Origin: Pseudisothecium myosuroides
Lineage: Eukaryota; Streptophyta; Bryopsida; Hypnales; Lembophyllaceae
Assembly: GCA_951799445.1 (NCBI GenBank)
Contig: OX637297.1
Span: 5,394,001-5,458,000, forward strand
Length of the DNA stretch: 64,000 nucleotides
Direction: 5' to 3'
Below, piece after piece: positions 20,631 through 31,850 of the stretch. The notes beneath the pieces were generated by a model that saw only the letters and a program-made list of their open reading frames with translations, had not been told where the DNA came from and ran no database searches. A program made the translations under genes and the position numbers. Every line of letters starts with the position of its first letter. Position 1 is the stretch's first letter.

Positions 20631-20949
20631 AGAATGCAAATTTTTTTGAAAAATCAAAAAAGGTAATCAAAAGTACAAAGCCCGTACAAAACATACCTTG
20701 GACCATAATGCCCAGCATAATACGTCAAGTACAAGCCTCCAACAAAGCAGACCACCCGACTACAAAGACTTTCTGAATACTCGACCATGAGACCCACGGT
20801 AGTCTTTGTACATAATGTATAGTTGTTAATACAATATGTACCTTGTAACATTGTAATCAATGTATTGCAGAGTACACATTCAGACCATTAGAGAACTGAG
20901 GGAAATACAACAAGGTGCGTAGCGTACGTGTTGGATGGAAACGATGTCT

Positions 20950-21791
20950 AGGATTGTATATTTGACAATGCAATGATTGTACAGGGTGCTACATCACTGC
21001 AATCAAATCGATTTGTACTTGACTTTCGAGCAAATAGTGAGTGCAATGCTTGTCGTACGTATTTGGACTTCTTCATTTCTGTACAATTTCCTTCCTATTG
21101 GGACTTACACAGGTCTCTTCTGTCCATCGCTTTGTAACAAGGTCTTTAATCTCACCAGGCAGTCCTGGCCTCTTTCTACGTCTTACAAGTGCAAAAGGTG
21201 AAGCTTGCAATCGTACACTACTTCAACGGGTTATTGCCACCCTCAAATTGGATGGGTGAACATTCAAAACCCGTGACAAAGCTTTGGTGTTTGTAACTCG
21301 AGTAGATATAGCCGCATCTAGGAGAACAACCTTCCTAGCAAGCATATCTGCCGATTGAACACCCTTCACAGCGTCCAACTCCAATTGATAATTTTTTAAT
21401 AATTCAAATTGAGCCTTGGCATCTTGCCCACGAGGATAATACTCAAGAAGAAATGGAGAAATACGTTCGTCCTACAAAAATGCTCCATAATTTTTAGCCT
21501 AGAAGATGCTTCCGGACAACCTTGCATCTTCATTGTGAAAAAATCCACAATTTCGGACAAAACCTCCGCAAGTTGTCATGAAGACATCTCCCTTCCGACC
21601 TCCAATTCATCTTGCACAGCAAGCAACCTTGCTGCTTCTTCTCTCTCCCTCAACAACTGTCTACGTTTACGTTGCCTCTCTGCTTCCCCGTCTCTTAGAC
21701 CCTCCCTCACCGCATTGTGATCCTCCGCCCTTCCACGAGGTCCCTTCCTCTTGAATCCAGCACATTGCTCTCCAAGTCTTCTATTCGCCAT
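20950..21791 (-). pseudogene. transposase-like protein, N-terminal region
   Basis: From ATG at 21791: MANRRLGEQCAGFKRKGPRG (basic, possible nuclear signal), then a charged coiled-coil-like stretch (RQRKRRQLLREREEAARLLA), a TGA where Arg (CGA) fits, QLAEVLSEIVDFFTMKMQG, and, after frame changes, FELLKNYQLELDAVKGVQSA, KVVLLDAAISTRVTNTKALS then RVLNVHPSNLRVAITR, then KRWTEETCVSPNRKEIV. The VSPN(R/K)K words and spacing match the same family's N-terminal half. Several frameshifts. Confidence 0.6.
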
Positions 21792-22243
21792 TGTAAAACT
21801 TCACAAGAAAATTGTAAACTCAAAAAGTATCGAAGCATTCAGGCAACTACGTGAAGCACTAGAGTTCATGGATCCGTTGCCCGAGTTCACGGGTCCTTTG
21901 TTAGAGTACCGAAAAACCCGCCGGAATACGAGGCGTACCAAATGTCATGCAGTTTGTATTGTGTGTAAATGTTTGTATATCGGGCCAAGGGGGCGACTGT
22001 AGCGTGCGATCACCCAGTAACAGAAATGTACTGTAGTAATGGATGATAACCTTTACAGAAGTAGCCACACGTCCCCTTCCGTATGGTCAATTGCCATGCA
22101 TAGTCAACATCAATTCAACTGAGAACTGACCAAATCAACACAATAGGAACAACAGATCCCTATTCCCTACTACACTGGACAACGCAACCAAAACAGCACA
22201 AGAAAACAACACATTCTTGTTGAATTTCTATTGAATTGACCTT

Positions 22244-22260
22244 GGGTTTTTCTAGTAGTG
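22244..22260 (-). mobile_element. CACTA-like terminus (CACTACTAGAAAAACCC on minus strand)
   Basis: The minus strand starting at 22260 reads CACTACTAGAAAAACCC, a good CACTA-class end, just upstream of the minus-strand transposase gene. I could not find the partner end in the window, so this may be a lone end or the border of an element whose other end has decayed. Confidence 0.45.
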
Positions 22261-23082
22261 CAAAAAAAATCCGCTAAGACCTTGTCCTCCTTCTATTTAC
22301 GATATGTGGGACAGGAAGTTCTTAGAATTGTAGAGGCTCCAATGGCTTTGGGAATGCAAGGGGGGGATTAATACAGGGTACAGTCGTGGACCGGAGATGC
22401 TGAGGGCAAGGGAGTTGCAGAAGAATAAATTGCACATTATATAGACATATAGTCTCTGTTCATATTGTAGATTCAGAGTGTATACGTACATGATAGCATT
22501 ATGCAGGAATTATATAGAATTCAACACTAGAGTGAATCATACTCACGACAATTATATACATTTTCATAGTCCTTTTTGTGAATCGAAGTGCAAAAAATGT
22601 ATACCCATTATTTGAAACATTCATAGTTCACTATAAATACAACAATTTTTTATATGTATTTCAATTTGGTTGATGCATTTGAGATGATCTTTTTCATTTT
22701 CAGTTTATATGCTACGGTTGTGTTCAATTTATATGGGTCCTGAGTACTTTGGGATGAAACTTGGGCCAAAATGTTGGCCTTAGCGACTTCCAATTCGGTG
22801 GAAAATTCCCATTTTAATGAATATAACGTTGTAGGAGCATCATCTTGCAAATATCAAGTGGATTGAAGAGCAGCCAACACCATACTTCTTTGAAATTTGA
22901 TTGCCTACCGCAGATATAGTCAATACCCTAATCTATACAAATCATGAGATAGCACCAGCATTAGTATTGTAGTGTTGACTAGTTAGCTCCTATCACACTT
23001 ATACGTAGTATTTGAGTGAATTATATATATATATATATGATTGGATTGAATTTGTGTGCATCTGGACTCTACTAGATCTTAG
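22261..23082. other. no gene seen; (TA)n tract
   Basis: AT-rich spacer without a convincing frame. A short TA microsatellite lies at about 23022-23038. It might include the 5' end of the gypsy element, but no LTR or primer-binding site is recognisable. Confidence 0.4.
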
Positions 23083-24174
23083 ATGCTACCAAAGACAAAT
23101 ACACCCAAATCCCACCGAACTTTAAGATCACAAGCTATAGCAGAAAGCTCAACACCGACTGAAACACCTTTGCCAATCACAGAAGAATAGGTTGAAGTTC
23201 CTCAACCTATTAATATTAATCCAATGGATTCCAAAGGGTCACAAGTGCCTTCAAGACTAGAAGAAGCACAGGCAAGAGGACCGGGATCTGATATTCCGGC
23301 CATAGACCCGATGATATTGCCAAGGGATTTATCCATACGAGTTCCTTAAGGATTAAGGGAAATTCCTATTCTGCATCGGTTACCATAGTTCTTAGGCTCA
23401 AAAGATGAAGATCCATTAGCCCGCGTAGAAAAATTCATGGAAATCTTTACTTCAAGCCTGGTTACAAACCCAGGTTATTACTTGATTTGGTTCCTAAATA
23501 TCCTGACAGGAACCGCTTATGCGTGGTATAGATCCCACATGGCTGAATTTTTTCTCACATGGGACCAACTATACTTGCCCTTTTTATGATATTTTCGACC
23601 CAAGACTAGGCAACAACAAGCATTGACGGCCTTGAACAATTTACAAAGAGGATCATTGGAAGACATCACGATGTATGTACGGTGATTCCAAATAGTACAA
23701 ACCTACTTTGTGGGAGATCTCCTCAACAAAACAACTATCTGGCATTACTTCATCCAGCCATCTAGGGAATTAACTCACAATCAACCAAGAGACATTCTTT
23801 TTAGAATGCCAAAGACTTTAGAAGATGCAATCAAAGCAGCCTTGGAGGTGGAGAAGATTGACAAGGAGAATGAACAAATGGTCAGAAGGGGAAAAATGAC
23901 AATACCGGCATTCATTCCGGTACATCATTACCAAATCAATAATCCAGTAATGTACCAGTACATGTCACCTAAGAATGGCTTTAATGGCTTGAATGATTCT
24001 GATTCAGTGCCATTAGCCATAAGAGATCCTAATGATGTATTGATGTTATTGGTCCTACAAGACGAGATGGATCAGCTATGCTCCAAAATGCGACAAGTCA
24101 CCAACGACATGGTTAAATCAGTACAAGAACTAACGGAGCATATGACAAACATGGTTTATGGAGGAGGTAAATAA
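23083..24174 (+). pseudogene. gag: Ty3/gypsy gag (capsid region)
   Basis: One frame from ATG 23083 to the TAA at 24172-24174 with five internal stops (TAG, TAA, TAG, TGA, TGA), each explicable as CAA, CAG, CGA or TGG mutated by a transition. The core FLNILTGTAYAWYRSHMAEF then FLTWDQLYLPFL, FRPKTRQQQALTALNNLQRG and VGDLLNKTTIWHYFIQPSRE matches the Retrotrans_gag capsid fold of plant gypsy elements. A charged tail with LEVEKIDKENEQMVRRGK follows. Decayed, non-coding at protein level today. Confidence 0.85.
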
Positions 24175-24374
24175 GCACCCATCTACCCCAAGTTGGGATC
24201 ACATACAACTGGCGTATGGTGCAACAACTACGGCCAACCCAACCATACGCCTCCAATTTGTCCGTTGTTGAAGGACTCCAGCAACAACAGTGGCCAAGAA
24301 CACCATAGCAACCGCAACCATATTGTCATCCAAATTTAAATCAAGTTAGACCCAACAACGGTTCATATCTACAA

Positions 24375-24473
24375 TGTCCTTCTTGCAAAAGCCATCATGC
24401 CATTGGGAATTGTTGGGCAGAAAATAACATCATCTGTAAACGATGCGGAGATCATCATCCAACTTCGCGGTGC
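24375..24473 (+). pseudogene. gag: two zinc knuckles of gypsy gag nucleocapsid
   Basis: CPSCKSHHAIGNC (24375-24413) and CKRCGDHHPTSRC (24435-24473) lie seven codons apart in one frame, shifted from the capsid frame. Both read CX2CX3HX4C, one residue shorter than the usual retroviral-type CX2CX4HX4C. They bind nucleic acid in the family. Confidence 0.8.
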
Positions 24474-25045
24474 TGGACAATAGACAAGGTCACTCTTTGG
24501 AATTTCCACGAGCTGACTACTTAGAGCAAGTTCAAAATAACATGAAGGGGGCTCGATTTACAAAATCTAGGAAGGAAAATGTACCACCCAATTTATATTA
24601 TAATCATACAAACAACAGACAAACTCAAAATGCACCTAAAGCTGTGCAAACTGCTCTAAGGGTTATGCCCTTGAATGCTGAGCCTAGAGTTTAAGATGTA
24701 CAATTCATAGACTTGCGACTTGACAATAATCAAGCCTTGTTACGTGTTGAGACTGAATTAGCAGACGATCAACAAACGCGAACGTCATTGCCAACATTGG
24801 TAGTGACAAGGGGAGGATCCAAGACCAACCCCCCTCCATTGGCAATGCCAAACAACTTTGAACTTGAAGGAATTCCACTTAGATAGTAGTTCCACTTCAT
24901 TCAATGACTCACCACGCTGAACTTGCAAGATCTTTTACAAAGAGCTACTAAAGAAGTCAAATTTGAACCAAATCCTCTAATTCAAATGGAATTTGATGAA
25001 GATAAATATCAATTTGTTCCAATGAATGATATTGATGGGTCTAAG

Positions 25046-25449
25046 TGAGGTATTAGGAGCCAATCATAGCAAGCTTTGTAGTGCTTATTGGACTACTTTG
25101 GATAGAATTTGAATTTTTATTTTTTGTTCATTTAGCTCTTGGAATGCCTATACATTCATATATGGCTTCATTTATCTATTTATTATCCATGAACATCATT
25201 AAAGTATCTATTTTACATCCAATTGAGTATGATTTTCATCCTTTTTATACTTCATTAAGCACTGGTTACGTGCTTAATTTAGATGAAATAATGATATCAT
25301 AGACTATACATAATTCAAATGTGACACTATAACATTTACAATTAATGAGGCATGTTTTTCCTTGGTAAATCCAAAAAAAATTGAGCTACACAATCTATAA
25401 TAGTTTCAAAAAAGTAGTGGTTACGCCAAAGTTGGCTCCTAATACCTCA
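25046..25449. mobile_element. 404-bp MITE inside the gypsy remnant
   Basis: TGAGGTATTAGGAGCCAA at 25046-25063 is exactly mirrored by TTGGCTCCTAATACCTCA at 25432-25449. The interior is AT-rich and holds only a spurious hydrophobic frame. Flanks do not show a clear TSD, so the superfamily is unassigned. It sits between the gag and protease parts, so it arrived after the gypsy copy. Confidence 0.85.
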
Positions 25450-25540
25450 TTTGAATCCTAATGATGATCTGGCTCCTAAGACTCATACTACGGCTCCAAA
25501 ATCTTCAAATCCCTCTATTCCATAAAATTTATGGAAATAT

Positions 25541-26053
25541 TTGTCACGAGCTAAAGCCAACATCTCATTTGGGCAATTAATACAGTTAGCCCCCTCATTG
25601 CCCAGACAAAAGGAGGGAACTACGATGCCTTGTATTAAAAAGGTGAATCAAGTCAACAAGGTGGAATTAGTGCTTGACTTGAGGAATTCTAAGGAATCAT
25701 TTGATGCTGTGAATATTGAGGTGGAAATTGTTGACAAAACCATACTATTGGTGTTAGTCAATGACGGAAGCAGTGTCAACATTATGCCAACTTTTACCAT
25801 GGATAGACTTGAGTTACAAGTGACTCAACCATCATATATTACCTTGAAATGCGCTGATCAGAGTTCGGTCAAGATCCTAGGCCAAATCAAGGATCTTCGC
25901 ATCCAGACAGGAGGAGTTGACTACGCGGTAACTTTTGAAGTAATTAAGCTCAAAGAGGAAGCCAATGAAGACTATCTACTTTTATTAGGCCGTGGATTTT
26001 TTTGTCAATGCATTGGAGTAGTAAATTGGGTAGAGAACCACGTTGATTTATAG
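25541..26053 (+). pseudogene. gypsy aspartic protease region with mutated active site
   Basis: The frame contains VEIVDKTILLVLVNDGSSVN then IMPTFTMDRL, SYITLKCADQSSVKILGQI, and LLLLGRGFFCQCIGVVNWVE. Plant gypsy proteases have (I/V)DGGSSVNIM here; this copy has VNDGSSVNIM, so the catalytic Asp position is Asn and the next Gly is Asp, both G-to-A changes. The flap/tail LLLGR...W.. is intact. Homologous by position and motif to the retropepsin-like domain upstream of reverse transcriptase. Confidence 0.75.
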
Positions 26054-26283
26054 ACCCACCAAATCTAGAACAATAGTAGCTATCGTCTCCTGAGGCTCCT
26101 TGCTAGAACTTGACGGGAAACACAAACTACCAACTGTCCAGTCCAGCAGGGCAGAAGCAACCTTGGATCTAGCTTGGACCCATTAAATGTATTGGGTCAG
26201 GATTATATGACTTTGAAGATGATGGTACTTTTGCCAAATGGATTCAAGACCATCCACATTCAGAGGACAAAGCAACTGTCCTC

Positions 26284-27230
26284 ATGGATGAAGATATGAC
26301 CAACTCTCTACCTACCGTGGGTGAACCATTGACTTCTGTCAAAGAAAAACCTATAGTTCTTCCCGAAGAATTCAACACGGGTCAAGTAGAGATAGAAGTT
26401 CTAGTCAAGGAAGCCAATATAATTGTGGAACTTGCTACCCTAAATTTAAATGCACTTCCACCAACGACAGAAGAAGATAAGTCCATGGATAACCCAACTA
26501 ATAAAGAAATACACCAACCAAGCCCACCTATGGCAATTACAAACACAAATATTGAAGGAAGCGGTGAGTTGGAGGAACTTGCAACCATCAAATTGCCATT
26601 ACAACAACAACAATCTATCAAAACCACATTGCTATTAGCATTCACACCAATTCCTTCACAACTATGTCAGTTTAAATTTTCAACTCAAGTTGGTTCTTGC
26701 ATATTTTGCTATGGTACTTATTTAGGCCAAGATTGCCCTCATGAACGACAAGATTGTCATTTAGCTCCTTTACAATGGCCGAGTCCACCTCAGCACCTCT
26801 TGACATTTAGGAATAGTGCCAACATTTGGATTTATCACTTGCAGTAAAGCCGCCATCATTAGTCTCTGATTTAGTAAAAGAGAAGAGAATCATTAGACAA
26901 CCACATCCATATTCAGGAACATTTAGCACTTCTCATGCATCATTGCTAGGACCCACGAGATTCCGAGACCAATCTGTAGCAGAAACTTCCGAACAACAGC
27001 CTAATAAGGAAGAAGTACCTAACGATGTGGAAAATGATGCCCTTATCTTGCTAATTAAACAATTAATCGACGACATTACGAAGGAAGAGCCACTTCATTG
27101 CCCACCTAAGCTCGGAAACTTAACATTCCAAAGTGATCTAGCTGGAATAACAAATGCACCCGAGATCTTTCAACAACGACTTTTAAATACCTCACAAAGT
27201 AGAGAGACACCAGGAGAGCCAAAACAATAA
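26284..27230 (+). pseudogene. gypsy post-protease linker, no reverse transcriptase
   Basis: Two overlapping frames (26284-26847 and 26826-27230) encode hydrophilic Pro/Glu/Asn-rich sequence (IEVLVKEANIIVELATLNLN; LIKQLIDDITKEEPLHCPPK). This is where plant gypsy polyproteins have the linker before reverse transcriptase, but no YxDD, RNase H or integrase motif follows. The copy is therefore truncated or derives from a gag-protease-only element. Confidence 0.5.
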
Positions 27231-27238
27231 AAGAAAAC

Positions 27239-27265
27239 CAATTGGCGCCGAGCTAAACGGAAGGT
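27239..27265 (+). other. possible decayed primer-binding site
   Basis: TTGGCGCCG at 27241-27249 matches the first eight bases complementary to the 3' end of plant tRNA-Asp (CGGCGCCA), which primes many Athila/Tat gypsy elements; the match then breaks down. A good 5' splice consensus (AAGGTAAGTACT) follows at 27261. Weak evidence. Confidence 0.25.
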
Positions 27266-28221
27266 AAGTACTCCCTTTAGTTTCTTTTCTTCTCTTTTGC
27301 AATTTGCTTTTTGAATTTTGAATTTGTTTTTTATTTTGCTTTTCATTTGCTTTTAGTTTTTATTTTATTTATTTATTTTTATTTCTTTATTTCTTTCTAA
27401 CCCCTAAAAAAAATAAAAAATAAAAAATAAAAATAAATCTTTGATTTTAATTGATAAGTCTTAGAATCCTAGTATTTAGAATAGGCACTATGGTTTTGAT
27501 TTCCGGATTAAATCTAAAATCTAATTCTTTAAGATTCAAATTTATTCAATGTAGAAATTGTGGTTTCGATTTCCAAATTCATGAATGAATCTTTTACCTT
27601 GGATTTCATAGTTCTAGAATCCTAAAAAAGGAAGTAGTAGGCAAATAATTGTTTTGAAACAACTTAGCTTTTTAAAGAAGTTATCAAAGTCTATCAAAAG
27701 CCACTATGAGCGAAAATCATGTAAATGTAAAGGCTTCTTAGTGCCCACCATACCCTATACTAAGCATATTCTATCAATCCTCCAATAATGGACGGCCGAG
27801 GGACTATGATTCACTAGGTAAGACAACCAGATAAGAACTTATCACCTAAACTTTTTCATTTATGTTTTTTTTTAAAGTTTTTTGATTAAAATTTTTGATT
27901 AAAATTTTTTCAATTAAGTTTTCAATTTATAAAACCCAAAAATCCAAAGATATGCTTTTGATTTTTTTTAACTACTTAGAGTGTTCATCTCTGAACATTT
28001 CCAAGCAGGGTTGTCTTGATTGGCACGTTTTTGGGTTTAGGTGTTATGTTGGACGTCTGACGTCGTGTGTCGTATAGGAGAAAATGTTGGATGGGCGTCC
28101 AACCTTGTCACGTAAGGAAAAAAATATTTATCCCTCGGTAACTCGATTTTGCTTATGTGGCAGGCTCCAAAAACTGACGTGGAAATTGATGTAGGCAACT
28201 ACGGGTGGGGGTGCGTGCAGG
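27266..28221. other. no gene seen; AT-rich spacer
   Basis: T-rich and A-rich low-complexity sequence (27280-27440), then unremarkable spacer. The last 40 bp (GGCAACTACGGGTGGGGGTG) belong to the GGCGACC-type minisatellite that resumes at 29607. Confidence 0.4.
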
Positions 28222-29604
28222 CACTATAAGAAACCGGTGTTTTTTATGATGTCAAAAAAAACTTCATCTGACGTTTGTTTTGATGCGGAAGGAATCACCG
28301 TGGATGTCACCTAAAATCCACTATACTGGACGGGCAAAAAATGTGCCAAAAATTAAGAAAACGTGCTCTTTTTGACCTTGTTTTTTTTGACATCCCATAA
28401 AACATGGCCTTCTAAGCTTCCCAAAATATGCCATTTGGCAGACACATCATATCCATGTGGGTAGGCCGGGCCACGTGGGCTTTTTTTTCATCCATTGCCC
28501 TGGTTATGTGGACTGTGAGGTGGACCCCCTAAAATCTAATGTGGCATGCCTTGTCAGCACACTTTTATGCCATTTAAGAATTTTAATATTTCTTTTTGAA
28601 ACGTCAATTTAGACGTCAAGATAGACATCTTTGGAAACATCGACTGTAGCATACGATACCCACAAGTCAAGATCAGTAGAAAACATTTATTTAAAAATAA
28701 AATAAAATAAAATGAATAAAAACAATTGTTGAATTCAACAAGAATTTAAAAACACTTACCATCTACCATCAAGAGAATTTTTGATGGCCAAATGAAGGAA
28801 TTACTTCATTAAAAGTTAGTAAAAATAAAGGGTTGAGAGGTCCTATTTATATCCATTGTCCGTCCATAGTGAGACAAAAGATATGGGATAACTAAAAATG
28901 GAAACTTGACTATTGTAAGTCTCCATGTTGTTTTAGACATCTCAATGTTGTTTTAGACATCTCAATGTTGTTTTTGACATCTCAATGTTGTTTCAAACAT
29001 CTCAATGTTGTTTCAAACATCTCAATGTTATTTCAAACATCTCAATGTTGTTTCAAACATCTCAATGTTGTTTTAGACATCTCGATGTTGTTTCAGACAT
29101 GTGGATCATGTTGTTTCAGACAGTTTGCATTGAACACAATTCTTGCTTTACGTATCCCATATGGATTGCTTCACTTCCTACCACCTCACTTGTATAAAGA
29201 TCATGTCTTTTCATCCATGGTGCACATCCATCCATTGTCCTTTTTTTGCAAAGCATGCCAAATGGCTGCCCTTCCCCTAAATTTTTCACAAATGGTCAAC
29301 GATTTACCATAAACCGTAGTAATTTTTACAAACTTATCAATAGTCAAAATTGGTCTACTTGCTGACGTGGCAATCTATATTTTTTGGACGTTCCAAAAAA
29401 CATCAGTATGTCTTCAGTTATGTCAAATAAAACGGCAGCGTCAATGATAACATCGACATGGATTTACAAAAACGTACCAATGTTTTTTGCAACATCCACG
29501 AAAATCTACCTTGTCCGACCAGATGTCCTCTGATATCATCATGTTTTATCGGACATTGCATGTTAGTGGTAAAACATCGCCAAAAACGTGGTTTTCTTAT
29601 AGTG
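28222..29604. mobile_element. non-autonomous CACTA element, 1,383 bp, TSD AGG
   Basis: Starts CACTATAAGAAACC and ends GGTTTTCTTATAGTG; flanked by AGG at 28219-28221 and 29605-29607. Subterminal regions carry related ACATC/GATGT words in both orientations. No transposase frame is present. The terminus is the same as that of the 270-bp MITE at 11614. It inserted into the GGCGACC minisatellite. Confidence 0.93.
28922..29105 (+). repeat. about 20-bp tandem repeat inside the CACTA element
   Basis: About nine units of ACATCTCAATGTTGTTTTAG with T/C and G/A variants. The frame over it (CCFKHLNVV repeats) is only the repeat translated. It may be an amplified subterminal motif. Confidence 0.9.
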
Positions 29605-29606
29605 AG

Positions 29607-29945
29607 GTCACGATAAGGCGACATTGGATCCAAATTTCAGGGCGACATTGGGTCTAGGAAGAAGGGTGCCTTTGGGTTCAATGGCGACCTCGAGTATAGG
29701 GGGATAGGGCAAATTCGGGTCCTGAGACGACCACGGGTTCAAGGGTCATTAGACGACAGCGGGTGAATAATGCTGGGCAACTTTGGGTCCTTGGGACCTC
29801 AAAGCCACCGCCTTGGGCGACCTCGGGTTCAAGGGCGACCGCTTCTTGAGGTTTAGGTAGGCAACCGCAGGTCTGAGGGCGATCGCGTGCAATTTGAAGT
29901 GCAGCTGCCGGTTCAAGGGGCGACTGCGGGTCAAGATGGCAACCT
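29607..29945 (+). repeat. GGCGACCTCGGGTTCAAGG minisatellite
   Basis: About ten degenerate units of 25-40 bp with GGGCGACC(G/T)C(G)GGTTCAAG cores; a short piece also lies left of the CACTA insertion at 28180-28221, showing that the array was split by it. Confidence 0.8.
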
Positions 29946-30469
29946 CATGTCTACCTTTCTAGGGTCTTCGTGGATATAGGTCCCACTTAATCCCTAAATG
30001 CCCAAAGCCTTTACTTTATTCTAGGGATTTGCTCCAAATTTACAAGAAAAGCCAACAATTTTTAAAATTGTATGAATTTTTGGAAAATTGTTATTGTACA
30101 AATTCAGAGGGGATTTGTTAAAGATCACATAGGAAAAGAATACACAACCATATCACTTATGGATTCAAAAATTATAATACACGGTTCTGAGGGTGTTCAA
30201 ACTCCTATACCGATTTGAAGTCTTCCAATTCGCTTTTCAGATGTTAAATCTTAAGAACTGGTTACATTCAAAAATACGAAGTTCAATGGCCTAACATGTA
30301 TAACCCCTATCAATTTGAGGCTTCTCACAAATAAGCTATTCAATTATTCAAAATGAAGCTTTTACTCACAAATAAGCTAAAAGTCTATGAACTTCAACCG
30401 CAAATCTTTACTACAAAATAGATATGCTAAACCCTTAAAACAATATTATCTACTATACTGCCTAGACAT
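29946..30469. other. no gene seen
   Basis: AT-rich spacer with repeated ACAAATAAGCTA words near 30330-30380 and no convincing frame. Confidence 0.4.
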
Positions 30470-31850
30470 CTAGTTCCTTGGTCCGTAAGTAGAATCGCTT
30501 TGTACTTCATTAGCGTCAGGGTCTGTGTCCTCATGCAACTCGGGGGTGCTCCTATTGTCCTCCAAACTCTTGTTCTTGTCACCTTCTCTTGTTATTGGTT
30601 CAATTTGTACCTCATGTTCAATCTCAGAGTTAAGGTTCCGCACTTCAATATCTATATCACTTGGGACTTCCATTGGCACCAATTGCTTCGTGATCCTCAT
30701 TGCATCGGTGGTTCCATCAGTGTTGGGTCCTTCTCTATTCGGTTGACCAACAATCTGCGTGGAACATCCGGCCCCCATGCTATATTGTCGGACAACCTTG
30801 TTTACACGTTTAGGATTCCTCTCTAGAGGCCCTCTCATCCCTAGTTCTGAAATGCTTGTGTCTTCCTCTTCTGCGTCCATGCACTAGATGTGATGATTCT
30901 CCAGGGCCAAATAGAGGTGGCGGTTGAGTGGGTTGTGGAGCTGAGCCACAAACGTCTTCATCAACGCTTGGTATTACACTTCAGTGTCTAGAATGCCTTG
31001 CTGGAGGGGTTAAGACCTCTTGACCGTAGCCAAGTTTATGGCTTATCCATGATTGGAGGATGTATTACGCACCATATTCAAGACACTATCCAATGAAACA
31101 TTATTTGAATCATATATTCTAGTATTGGATGTTTGGGTGGTTCCTTCATTCAATACTGCAAGAATTAGAATTCTCTCGTGTGCCACTTCATCAACATGAG
31201 GTGCCTCTTCTTGAAGTTCACTTCCCAAATTTCTACGTGCAACACTCCAAAGATTCATTGTTGGGCTCAAAGGCACCCGTGCCAGTACCGGAGATCTCGT
31301 CTGCCGTTCTGATGCTGGCATAGGACTAAGTAAGCCTTCTTTGTTTAATATTGCAGGAATTGGAATTCTCTCGTGTGCCACTTCATCAACATGAGATCCC
31401 TCTCCTTGCCATTCAATTTCCAAACTTCTACGTGCAACGCTCCAAAGATTCATTGTTGGGCTCAAAGGCACCCGTGCTAGTACCGGAGATCTTGTTTACA
31501 TAGGACTACGTAAGCCTTTGATGTCCAAATCATGAGTTACTTCCCTCAATGGCGGTGAATCTTCTATTGAATCCGCATGCCATGCACAAACACGGACCGG
31601 TGATGGTGAATATAAGACTTCTTCCTCAGCTAAATTGTTCCCATCATTGCCAGCCGCAAATATGTTTGGATAAAATCATCGTCATCGATAAAGAGATACT
31701 TGAGGGAGAATCATTGCAGCCCAGACATTGTCGCGCAAGCGCTCTTCTTTGTCCCTATGGTTCTCGTTCGCTTCCATGAAATCGGGAATCACCTCCTCCT
31801 CATCTTCCAAACCCAACCGCTCATCGTGCTCCAAAGCGTCATATCATCTG
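30470..31850 (-). pseudogene. unknown protein, decayed single frame with internal duplication
   Basis: From about 31640 to 30470 one minus-strand frame is coding-like, interrupted only by TAA (five) and TAG (one) stops. Most sit where Gln fits (GVKRS*PLQQG, EV*YQALM, HHI*CMDAEEE). Its middle holds a duplicated block of about 65 residues (TRSPVLARVPLSPTMNLWSV twice, each followed by HVDEVAHERI). The C-terminal 136 residues are acidic (MDAEEEDTSISELGMRGPLE; IDIEVRNLNSEIEHEVQIEP). Upstream, in another frame, 31690-31850 reads LGLEDEEEVIPDFMEANENH. I do not recognise it. It could be an accessory ORF of a retroelement. Confidence 0.5.

Noticed and set aside
28965..29312. Open frame with CCFKHLNVV repeats
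   Set aside because: It is a translation of the 20-bp tandem repeat inside a CACTA element.
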